A stretch of DNA of 8,771 bases from NCBI GenBank assembly GCA_021808185.1, contig JAKBCB010000135.1, forward strand, positions 1-8,771, written 5' to 3'. The position numbers were made by a program, and so were the translations under genes. The DNA is from Pseudomonadota bacterium. GTDB lineage: Bacteria; Pseudomonadota; Alphaproteobacteria; Acetobacterales; Acetobacteraceae. Positions 1 through 5,950 of the stretch are shown piece after piece. A model generated the notes under the pieces. It worked only from the letters and a program-made list of their open reading frames with translations. It ran no database searches and was not told the DNA's origin. The number at the start of each line of letters is the position of its first letter. Positions within the stretch are counted from its first letter, which is position 1.

Positions 1-632
1 ACCCGAGCGGACGCGGCACGCCGGCCGCCTGCCAAGGCAACTGGGAGGCAAGCGGACCGCAGTCGCATCAATGCGCCGACGCGCTGTTCGCGCAGGCCGA
101 GGCCGAGCGCGCAGCCGGCGATTGCGTCGGCGCGATGACGGATTACGACAACACGCGACAGGCCGCGCAGAACGCGGGCCTGATCATGATGTTCGGCCTC
201 AAGGAAGGCGACGGGCGCACGTTCTGCGCCAACAAGCTCCATCCGCCGAAACCAACGCCGGGCGTGAGCTGGGGCAAGCCTGGGGTCATGCCGATCGGCC
301 GCTACACCTGCTCCTCGGCCGCAGCCGTGATTGCCGCAGGCGGCGCGTTCAGCAGCGCGATCAGTCGGGTCGGGCAGTTCGAGGGCTATATCTGGATCTT
401 CGACGATCACCGCTACGCCGCGCCCGATCAGCCGAACGATGCCGGCGTGTACCGGATGCAGGGCGACACCATGATCGCGATCGACGGGCCGTACGGTCCG
501 AAGCGGGACAAGACCGAGATCGCCTATTTCGCCAAGGGTCTCTATGGCCGACCGACGATCCAGGTCGGGTTCGTGGACAATGGCAAGGTGAGCACGGCGG
601 TTGACTGCACGCACGATGGGCCGCCGAACTAG
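1..632 (+). CDS. Hypothetical Cys-rich protein, 5'-truncated by the window edge
   Basis: The frame is open from base 3 to a TAG at 630-632, giving 209 visible residues. The start lies upstream of the window; an internal ATG at 135 is possible but would discard well-formed coding sequence before it. I do not recognise the family. Six cysteines are visible (residues 10, 24, 41, 75, 103, 202 of the fragment), which suggests an exported protein with disulfides; no signal peptide can be seen because the N-terminus is missing. Residues 22-60 look helical (HQCADALFAQAEAERAAGDC). The rest looks like a mixed beta domain with aromatic and glycine-rich strands (GYIWIFDDHRY, then GVYRMQGD). It ends 48 bases before the convergent reductase gene and shows no functional link to it. 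The reading frame is well supported; the function is unknown. Confidence 0.7.
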   Translation, partial: PSGRGTPAACQGNWEASGPQSHQCADALFAQAEAERAAGDCVGAMTDYDNTRQAAQNAGLIMMFGLKEGDGRTFCANKLHPPKPTPGVSWGKPGVMPIGRYTCSSAAAVIAAGGAFSSAISRVGQFEGYIWIFDDHRYAAPDQPNDAGVYRMQGDTMIAIDGPYGPKRDKTEIAYFAKGLYGRPTIQVGFVDNGKVSTAVDCTHDGPPN

Positions 633-651
633 GCGGCAGGCGCGCCAGGGA

Positions 652-665
652 GGGACGGCTGTCCC
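652..665. terminator. Weak hairpin between convergent genes
   Basis: A 5-bp perfect stem, GGGAC/GTCCC, with a 4-base loop (GGCT) lies in the 48-base gap between the stop of the upstream gene and the stop of the reductase gene on the other strand. The position suits a bidirectional terminator, but there is no T-tract on either side and the stem is short. An AscI-like palindrome GGCGCGCC (639-646) is next to it. This is a positional inference only. Confidence 0.2.
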
Positions 666-680
666 GCCCGGCGAGAGGTA

Positions 681-1610
681 TCACCCCCCGACAACCAGGG
701 AGGCCGCCGCCAGATCCTCGATGGCGCTGCCGACCGACTTGAACAGGGTGATCTCCACCGCGTCGCGCCGGCCCTGCACCTCGCCGCGACACAACGAAAA
801 CAGCGTGCCGGCGATGGCGTCCCGCGCGAGCGCGCCGGAGGCGAGCGGCTGCACGATGTCGCCGGCTTCGGCCAGCGCCGCATCGGTGTCGATGAACACC
901 CGCGCCATGCGCACCGCGTCGTCGTCCGCCTCGCGCATCGTCGGCATGTAAGCGCCGACCAGATCGACATGCGTGCCCGGGCGCAGCCACGCGCCGCGCA
1001 CCAGCGGGGTTTGCGAGAGCGTGGCGCAACTGACGATGTCGGCATCCCGCACCGCGCCTTCCAGATCGTCGGCCGCCGCCGCGTTGAAGCCTGCCAACTG
1101 CAACTGCGCGGCCAGACGCTCGGCACCGGGGCGGCGGACATTCCAGACGGTGATCTGGGAGATCGGGCGCACCGCCGCCCAGGCTTCCGCCATCATTCCC
1201 GCGACATGGCCGCTGCCGACGATCAGCAGGCGGGACGCATCGGCGCGCGCGAGGTAGTGGCCGGCGAGCGCCGATGCGGCGGCAGTGCGGCGGCCGGTGA
1301 TCTCGTTGCCGTCGATGATGGCCAGATGCTGCCCGGTCTCGCCATCGCAGAGCAGATAGGTGGAGGAGACGGCATTCAGGCCGCGCGCGCCGTTGCCGGG
1401 GAACACCGTGACGATCTTCACGCCCAGGGCCGCGCGGCCCTGCCACGATGGCATCAGCAGCAGCGAAGCCCCTTCTGGCAGCGCATGGCGGTGGCGCAGC
1501 GGTGTTTCGGCGCCGGCGACGAAGGCGGCGCGCAGCGCATCGACCAGCTTGGGCATTGGCAGTGCCGCACGGGTCGCGGCGGCGTCGATCAGGCGCGGGG
1601 ACTGGGACAT
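681..1610 (-). CDS. Ornithine cyclodeaminase/mu-crystallin family protein, probable NAD(P)H imine reductase
   Basis: 309 aa, the usual length for the family. A Rossmann nucleotide-binding motif is at 131-137 (VGSGHVA). The conserved N-terminal Lys is at 65 (GVKIVTVFPGN) and the NEITGRRTAA segment at 102-111. The family's diagnostic loop reads GAYMPTMREAD at 219-229. True ornithine cyclodeaminases carry GGDCPGKTEL there, whose Asp is needed for ornithine deamination; aligned on the Pro, that Asp is Tyr221 here. The loop is closer to mu-crystallin and to bacterial pyrroline-/piperideine-2-carboxylate reductases, so I infer reduction of a cyclic or linear imine to an L-amino acid rather than ornithine to proline. 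It is the last gene of the transporter operon. Its ATG shares one base with the ATPase stop (TGATG at 1612-1608) and the Shine-Dalgarno is poor, so translational coupling is likely. Family assignment is firm; the exact reaction is not. Confidence 0.9.
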   Translation of the reverse strand: MSQSPRLIDAAATRAALPMPKLVDALRAAFVAGAETPLRHRHALPEGASLLLMPSWQGRAALGVKIVTVFPGNGARGLNAVSSTYLLCDGETGQHLAIIDGNEITGRRTAAASALAGHYLARADASRLLIVGSGHVAGMMAEAWAAVRPISQITVWNVRRPGAERLAAQLQLAGFNAAAADDLEGAVRDADIVSCATLSQTPLVRGAWLRPGTHVDLVGAYMPTMREADDDAVRMARVFIDTDAALAEAGDIVQPLASGALARDAIAGTLFSLCRGEVQGRRDAVEITLFKSVGSAIEDLAAASLVVGG

Positions 1611-2389
1611 CAGAAACTGTTCCGCTCGTGATAGGTTTGCAGGAATTGCCGCACGCGCGGCTCCTCGCTTTCGTGCAGCACCGCGCGCGGGCTACCGCTG
1701 GCGACGATGCGGCCGTGGTCGAGGAAGGCAATGCGGTCGGCCACGCTGGCGGCGAAGCCCATTTCGTGCGTCACCACGATCATCGTCATGCCTTCCGCCG
1801 CCAGATCCCGCATCACCTGCAATACCTCGCCGACCAGTTCCGGATCGAGCGCGGATGTCGGCTCATCGAACAACATCAGGCGCGGTTCCATCGCCAGCGA
1901 CCGCGCGATGGCGACGCGCTGCTGCTGGCCGCCGGACAGGCGCGCGGGATAGGACTTTTCCTTTTCCGCCAGCCCCACGCGCGCCAGCATCGCCCGCGCC
2001 CGGCCCGTGGCATCCGTGCGCGAAAATCCCCGGACGCGGACAAGGGCTTCGGCCACGTTCTCCAGCGCCGTCATGTGCGGCCACAGGTTGAAGTGCTGGA
2101 ACACCATGCCGATGGCGCGGCGCATCTTCTGCAACGCATGGTGCGGCATCGGGCGGCGCGGCGAGGTCTCGGTATAGCCGATCAGGCGGCCCTCGATGCG
2201 CACCTCGCCGGCGTCGTAAGGCTCCAGGAAATTGATGCAGCGGAGCAGCGTGCTCTTGCCCGATCCGCTCGGCCCGATCAGGCACACCACCTCGGACGTT
2301 TGCACCGTGAGATCGATGTCGCGCAGCACCTGCAACGCGCCGAATGTCTTGGCCACGCCGCGCATCTCGACCATTGCCACGTCGGTCAT
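1610..2389 (-). CDS. Polar amino acid ABC transporter ATP-binding protein (HisP/GlnQ type)
   Basis: 259 aa, typical for the subfamily. It powers import by the two permeases encoded upstream and acts on the cytoplasmic face of the inner membrane. Visible motifs: Walker A GPSGSGKST at 39-47, Q-loop at Gln98 (VFQHFNLWPH), ABC signature LSGGQQQR at 151-158, Walker B LMLFDE at 171-176, D-loop SALD at 179-182 and switch His208 (VVTHEM). The FNLWPH and DEPTSALDPELVGEVL segments are typical of the PAAT (histidine/glutamine/arginine/opine) class. The frame is open further upstream, but that part reads through the permease gene out of frame. The chosen start (MTDVAMVEMRG) makes a 4-base ATGA overlap with the permease stop and has a GAGGG ribosome site 4 bases before it. 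The substrate cannot be inferred from an ATPase. Confidence 0.95.
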   Translation of the reverse strand: MTDVAMVEMRGVAKTFGALQVLRDIDLTVQTSEVVCLIGPSGSGKSTLLRCINFLEPYDAGEVRIEGRLIGYTETSPRRPMPHHALQKMRRAIGMVFQHFNLWPHMTALENVAEALVRVRGFSRTDATGRARAMLARVGLAEKEKSYPARLSGGQQQRVAIARSLAMEPRLMLFDEPTSALDPELVGEVLQVMRDLAAEGMTMIVVTHEMGFAASVADRIAFLDHGRIVASGSPRAVLHESEEPRVRQFLQTYHERNSF

Positions 2390-3045
2390 GCCGCCCTCAG
2401 GAATGCCGTCGCGCGGCGTTCGGCGGCGCGGCCGAGGCGGGCGACGAGTTCGACCATCAGCCAGTACAGCAACGCCAAGGCGAGAATCGTCTCGAACGCG
2501 GCGAAGGTTTCGGCGGCCATGCTCTGCACCTGATACATCAGTTCCGGTACGGCGATGACGGAGAGCACGACGACCTCCTTGCTCAGAATGATGAGCATGT
2601 TGGTCAGCGCGGGAACGATGGCGACAAGCATCGTCGGCACGCGGATGCGCCACAGGATCGCGCCGCGCGAAAGCCCGAGACTCAGCGCCGCCTCGATCTG
2701 GCCTTGCGGAACAGAGTCGAAGCCGGCGCGGAAGATCTCGGCGAAATAGGCGCTGCCGTAGATGCCCAGCGCAAGAATCCCGGTGGGGATGTCGGCCAGC
2801 CGCAGCCCGATGGCGGGGCCGCCATCGTACAGCAGATATAGCTGCACCAGGAACGGCGTGCCGCGCACGATCTCGATCAGCGCCCGCAGCAGCCAGCGCA
2901 GCGGCGGCACCGGCAGGCGGCGCAGCAGCGCGATGGCAAAGCCCAGCACCACGCCCAGCGCCGCGCCCGCCGCCCAGCACAGCAAGGTCACGCCGAGGCC
3001 GCTTGCCAGCGATGGGCCGTAATGCAGGAACAGGGAGACATCCAT
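2386..3045 (-). CDS. Polar amino acid ABC transporter permease (HisM/GlnP type), second subunit
   Basis: 219 aa with about five hydrophobic membrane segments. The first lies roughly at 15-42 and the last at 185-202. The family-conserved RGTPFLVQ is at 61-68 before a membrane segment. The EAA loop that docks onto the ATPase is at 118 onward (EAALSLGLSRGAILWRIRVP). It forms the inner-membrane channel as a heterodimer with the permease encoded just before it. The gene starts 3 bases after the stop of that permease and overlaps the ATPase start by 4 bases, so the three are translated as a unit. Membership of the His/Glu/Gln/Arg/opine permease family is clear; specificity is not. Confidence 0.93.
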   Translation of the reverse strand: MDVSLFLHYGPSLASGLGVTLLCWAAGAALGVVLGFAIALLRRLPVPPLRWLLRALIEIVRGTPFLVQLYLLYDGGPAIGLRLADIPTGILALGIYGSAYFAEIFRAGFDSVPQGQIEAALSLGLSRGAILWRIRVPTMLVAIVPALTNMLIILSKEVVVLSVIAVPELMYQVQSMAAETFAAFETILALALLYWLMVELVARLGRAAERRATAFLRAA

Positions 3046-3048
3046 CGT

Positions 3049-3699
3049 TCAGCCCGCCGCCGCCAGCCGCCGCTCCAGCACGGCGCCCAGGGCCGCCAGA
3101 GCGAGGTTCATGGCAAGATAGATCAGGGCTGCGGTGATGTAGATCTCGAACGGCCGGTAGGTCGCGGCGGCGAAGCTGTGGCTGGTGCGGGTGAGTTCGG
3201 TGACGCCGACGACGGAGATCAGCGACGATGCCTTGAGCAGGAGAATGAGTTCGTTGACCAGCGCCGGGGTCGAGATGCGCAGCATCTGCGGCAGCAGGAT
3301 GCGCCGCCAGACGGTTGCGGAGGAGAAGCCCAGCGCCTGCGCCGCTTCGGCTTGCCCGCGCGGAATGGCGGCGAGGGAGCCGCGAAAGATCTCGCTGACA
3401 TAGGCACCGGACGCAAGGCCCAGCGCGCCGATGGCGGCGACCAGCGGCGGCACGTCGATGCCGATATAGGGAAGGAAGTAGTAGATCAGCAGCAACTGCA
3501 CCAGCAGCGGCACGCCGCGGAAGAAGCTGACATAGACCGCCCCCGCGCGGCGCAACGCGGGGCTACGGGCCGTGCGGGCCAGCAGCACGCAGGCCCCGAG
3601 CACCTGCCCCAGCGCGATGCCGGCAAGCGAAATCCACAGCGTCGTGCCAGCGGCCGACAGCAGATAGGGCAGCGCGTCGAGGGCCGCTTGCAGTTTCAT
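3049..3699 (-). CDS. Polar amino acid ABC transporter permease (HisQ/GlnP type), first subunit
   Basis: 216 aa, similar in length and layout to its partner and clearly a paralogue. RGVPLLVQ is at 61-68 and the EAA loop starts at 118 (EAAQALGFSSATVWRRILLP). Hydrophobic segments lie near 12-42, 55-78, 85-105, 140-165 and 180-205. It pairs with the following gene product in the inner membrane. The ATG at 3699-3697 has no good Shine-Dalgarno; the leader instead contains a small hairpin ending 3 bases before it. The gene follows the binding-protein gene after a 48-base gap with strong inverted repeats, so its expression relative to the binding protein may be set there. Family assignment is firm. 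Confidence 0.93.
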   Translation of the reverse strand: MKLQAALDALPYLLSAAGTTLWISLAGIALGQVLGACVLLARTARSPALRRAGAVYVSFFRGVPLLVQLLLIYYFLPYIGIDVPPLVAAIGALGLASGAYVSEIFRGSLAAIPRGQAEAAQALGFSSATVWRRILLPQMLRISTPALVNELILLLKASSLISVVGVTELTRTSHSFAAATYRPFEIYITAALIYLAMNLALAALGAVLERRLAAAG

Positions 3700-3701
3700 C
3701 G

Positions 3702-3717
3702 CGGGCGAATGCGCCCG
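3702..3717 (-). promoter_or_regulatory. Hairpin B at the permease start, competing with the upstream hairpin
   Basis: A 6-bp perfect stem (CGGGCG at 3702-3707 with CGCCCG at 3712-3717) has a 4-base loop. In the minus-strand mRNA it ends 3 bases before the permease ATG, where the ribosome must bind. It shares 3713-3717 with the longer hairpin next to it, so the two cannot form together. A regulatory effect is inferred. Confidence 0.4.
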
Positions 3718-3739
3718 GCGCCGCGCGGTGGCGCCGGGC
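3713..3739 (-). promoter_or_regulatory. Intercistronic stem-loop A between binding protein and permease genes
   Basis: A perfect 10-bp inverted repeat (GCCCGGCGCC at 3713-3722, GGCGCCGGGC at 3730-3739) has a 7-base loop. It begins, in mRNA order, 8 bases after the binding-protein stop. There is no U-tract, so it is not an ordinary intrinsic terminator. In many binding-protein operons a structure here protects the upstream mRNA from 3' decay or thins out downstream transcription, giving more binding protein than membrane subunits. The same role is likely here. Confidence 0.65.
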
Positions 3740-3747
3740 CGCTTGTC

Positions 3748-4593
3748 TCAGAGGCTCGGCGTCGGCACGGTCTTGGGCAGGGCGAAGGACTGGCCGAACC
3801 ATTTCTTCTGGATCGTCGCCAACCGCCCGTCCTCCTGCATTTTCACCAGCGAGGCGCTGATCGCATCGGTCAGCGACTGGTCCTCCTTGCCGAGACGGCC
3901 GACCCAGGAATAGTACGAGGGCTTGCCGAACGGCGGCAGCACCAGCGCGAATTGCTCGGGCCGCTTGGAGACGACATAGCCGAGATTGGGCAGCGAGTTC
4001 ACCGAGGCATCGAGCCGCCCGGCCGCGAGATCGGCGTAGGACTGGTTGTTGTCCACGTATTCCTTGATGGTGATCGGCTTGGGCAGGGTCTTGGAGAATT
4101 CGGCAAGCTGCGCGACCTGGGCCGTGCCCTTCTGGCCGCCCGCCGTCTTGCCGGCCAGATCCTCGGGCTTGGTGATCGACTTGTCGTCGGCGCGCTTCAT
4201 CAGCGCGACGGTCGCCTCCGCGATCGGCACGGTGAACGAATAGCGCTTCATCCGCTCGATGGTGATGGTCACGGGCGCGATCACGAAGTCGAACTTCCTG
4301 GCTTCCAGGCCGGGGAGCACGCTGGTCCAGGGCAGGTCGAGATACTTGACCTTCACGCCGAGGTCCTTGCCGACCTCATCGATCAGGTCGCGATCGACGC
4401 CGGTGTATTCGTTGTTCACCAGGAAGTCGAACGGCGCGAATTCCATTTCGGTGGCGCAGACAAGTTCGCCGCGTGCCTTGACCTCGGCCAGAGTGTCCGC
4501 GCGCGCCGGGCGGATGCCGGCAATGGCGATGCCCGCGCCGGCAAGGCCGGCGGCAAGCACGGTGCGGCGCGACGCCGCTGGGGGAAGGATCAT
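3748..4593 (-). CDS. Periplasmic polar amino acid binding protein (SBP family 3)
   Basis: 281 aa. It binds the substrate in the periplasm and delivers it to the two permeases. The N-terminus is a signal peptide: a twin-arginine-like ASRRTVLA at 7-14, a hydrophobic stretch to about 26, and a likely cleavage after ARA (residue 32). The mature part has the family-3 pattern: VCATEMEFAPFDF at 45-57, then APVTITIERMKRYSFT at 106-121 with Arg114 in the position that grips the substrate carboxylate, GQKGTAQ at 153-159, and AGRLDASVNS at 191-200 with Asp195 in the usual amino-group position. These support an alpha-amino acid ligand. An in-frame ATG 48 bases upstream exists, but the chosen ATG has a GGAG site 7 bases before it and gives a proper signal peptide. 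It is the first gene of the operon. Side-chain specificity is unknown. Confidence 0.93.
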   Translation of the reverse strand: MILPPAASRRTVLAAGLAGAGIAIAGIRPARADTLAEVKARGELVCATEMEFAPFDFLVNNEYTGVDRDLIDEVGKDLGVKVKYLDLPWTSVLPGLEARKFDFVIAPVTITIERMKRYSFTVPIAEATVALMKRADDKSITKPEDLAGKTAGGQKGTAQVAQLAEFSKTLPKPITIKEYVDNNQSYADLAAGRLDASVNSLPNLGYVVSKRPEQFALVLPPFGKPSYYSWVGRLGKEDQSLTDAISASLVKMQEDGRLATIQKKWFGQSFALPKTVPTPSL

Positions 4594-4670
4594 TCTGCCT
4601 CTCCTCGGTCTGGTTCCGGTCGTTGGACGATCACACTGCACAAGCCGCGCGGCATCAAGCGGGTGGCTCG

Positions 4671-4699
4671 TTTACTATGTCTAGACATAATTGGCAACG
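4671..4699. promoter_or_regulatory. AT-rich divergent promoter island
   Basis: This short AT-rich stretch stands out in very GC-rich DNA between two divergent genes. On the plus strand CATAAT (4686-4691) matches a -10 box at 5 of 6 positions, without a good -35. On the minus strand TTGCCA (4697-4692) resembles a -35, 17 bases from a weak TAAACG. Either promoter would overlap the palindrome, so a bound repressor could block both directions. Exact promoters are not resolved. Confidence 0.4.
4676..4689. promoter_or_regulatory. Perfect palindrome, candidate HutC-type GntR operator
   Basis: TATGTCTAGACATA is a perfect 14-bp palindrome about midway between the divergent starts, roughly 82 bases from the binding-protein ATG and 91 from the oxidoreductase ATG. 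Its core GTCTAGAC fits the GTMTAKAC consensus described for the HutC subfamily of GntR regulators. These often sense the substrate or an intermediate of the pathway they control. No regulator gene lies in the window. The palindrome is seen directly; the regulator class is inferred. Confidence 0.65.
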
Positions 4700-4780
4700 C
4701 CTGGCCGGGGTTGCGCGCGCGGGCGCGGGCTGGAACAGTCGGGCGGCCCGCTGTTGGCGCGGGCGAGATCAGAGGCACGC

Positions 4781-5950
4781 ATGAAAGTCGTTATCGTCGG
4801 CGGCGGCGCCATCGGCAGCTCGTCCGCCTACCATCTGGCCACCCATCCCGGATTTCGCGGCGAGATCACCGTGGTCGAGCGCGACCCGACCTACGCCCGC
4901 GCATCGTCGATGCTCTCGGCAAGCGGCATCCGCCAGCAATTCTCCACGCCCGTCAGCATTCGGATGTCGCAATACGGGCTGGAATTCATCCGCGACGCGG
5001 GCCGGGCGCTGGCGGTGGATGGGGATGCGCCGCTGCTCGCGTTCAAGGAGCACGGCTACCTGTTCCTGGCCAGCGCGGCCGGCGAGGGCGTGCTGCGCGA
5101 AAACGTGGCGTTGCAACGCCACGAGGGCGCTGATGTCGAACTGCTCGACCCCGCCGGCATCGCGGACAAATTCCCGTGGATCGCGACCGAAGGGCTGGCG
5201 GCGGGCGCGTTCGGCGCGAGCGGCGAAGGCTCGTTCGACGGACCCGCGATGTTGCAGGCGATGCGGCGGCGGGCGCGCTCGCTCGGGGTGCGTTACGTGG
5301 CGCAGGAAGCCACCGGCTTCGTCCGCGCGGGCGAGGCGGTGACAGGCGTGCGGCTGGCCGACGGCAGCGTGCTGGACTGCGACGTGGCGGTGGTCTCGGC
5401 CGGCGCGTGGTCGGGCAAGGTGGCGGGTTTGCTGGGCATCGACATGCCGATCGTGCCGCGCAAGCGCATGGTGTACGTGATCTCGTGCCGCGAGAAACTG
5501 CCGCGCTGCCCGCTGGTGATCGACCCGACCGGCAACTGGTTCCGCCAGGAGGGCGAATTTTTCCTGTGCGGCCGCTCGCCGGGTGAGGACGAACCGGACC
5601 CGGACGAGCCGCCGCTGGACGTGACGGAGGACATGTTTTTCGACTTTGTCTGGCCGGCGCTGGCCGCGCGGGTGCCGGCGTTCGAATCGGTGAAGATTTC
5701 CTCGTCCTGGGCCGGGTATTACGAACTCAACCTGTTCGACCATAACGGCATCGTCGGCCGGCACCCGGCGGTCCCGAACGTGGTGTTCGCCGCCGGCTTT
5801 TCCGGCCACGGCATGCAGCACTCGCCGGCGACCGGGCGGGGCGTGTCCGAACTCGTGGCCGATGGTGGGTTCACCACGCTGGATCTGTCGCCGCTGGGCT
5901 GGCAGCGGCTGATCGAGAACCGGCCGATGTGGGAGAAGAACGTGGTGTGA
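4781..5950 (+). CDS. FAD-dependent oxidoreductase, DAO family (amino acid oxidase/dehydrogenase-like)
   Basis: 389 aa, typical for single-chain DAO-fold enzymes such as sarcosine oxidase, D-amino acid dehydrogenase and FOXRED1-like proteins. The N-terminal FAD-binding dinucleotide fold is VVIVGGGAIGSSSAYHL at 3-19, with the ribose-binding acid at Glu33 (VVERD). SAGAWS at 206-211 is the second conserved flavin-contact segment. The C-terminal HNGIVGRHPAVPNVVFAAGF then SGHGMQHSPATGRGVSEL (321-358) is the usual second FAD-contact region and is especially like FOXRED1/dimethylglycine dehydrogenase-type proteins. There is no signal peptide, so it is cytoplasmic. The frame extends upstream to a TTG at 4691, but the ATG at 4781 has AGAGG 5 bases before it and starts exactly at the FAD fold. 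It lies divergent to the transporter operon across a shared palindrome and overlaps the next gene by 4 bases. It probably oxidises the C-N bond of the imported amino acid; substrate and electron acceptor are unknown. Confidence 0.9.
   Translation: MKVVIVGGGAIGSSSAYHLATHPGFRGEITVVERDPTYARASSMLSASGIRQQFSTPVSIRMSQYGLEFIRDAGRALAVDGDAPLLAFKEHGYLFLASAAGEGVLRENVALQRHEGADVELLDPAGIADKFPWIATEGLAAGAFGASGEGSFDGPAMLQAMRRRARSLGVRYVAQEATGFVRAGEAVTGVRLADGSVLDCDVAVVSAGAWSGKVAGLLGIDMPIVPRKRMVYVISCREKLPRCPLVIDPTGNWFRQEGEFFLCGRSPGEDEPDPDEPPLDVTEDMFFDFVWPALAARVPAFESVKISSSWAGYYELNLFDHNGIVGRHPAVPNVVFAAGFSGHGMQHSPATGRGVSELVADGGFTTLDLSPLGWQRLIENRPMWEKNVV

Noticed and set aside
361..1731. A 456-codon minus-strand frame overlapping the reductase gene
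   Set aside because: It is in another frame over the imine reductase and its neighbours and has low-complexity Arg-rich sequence without motifs.
2390..2980. N-terminal extension of the ATPase frame
   Set aside because: This part covers the permease in the wrong frame; the ABC ATPase begins naturally at the ATGA overlap at 2389.
3713..3739. Intrinsic terminator ending the operon after the binding-protein gene
   Set aside because: The stem is perfect but no U-tract follows, and the downstream permease genes have no promoter-like region of their own.
3022..5133. A 703-codon open frame on the plus strand across the transporter genes
   Set aside because: It runs opposite three clear transporter genes and through the divergent control region, is full of Arg/Gln/Gly/His repeats and matches no family pattern. 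It is a shadow of high third-position GC.
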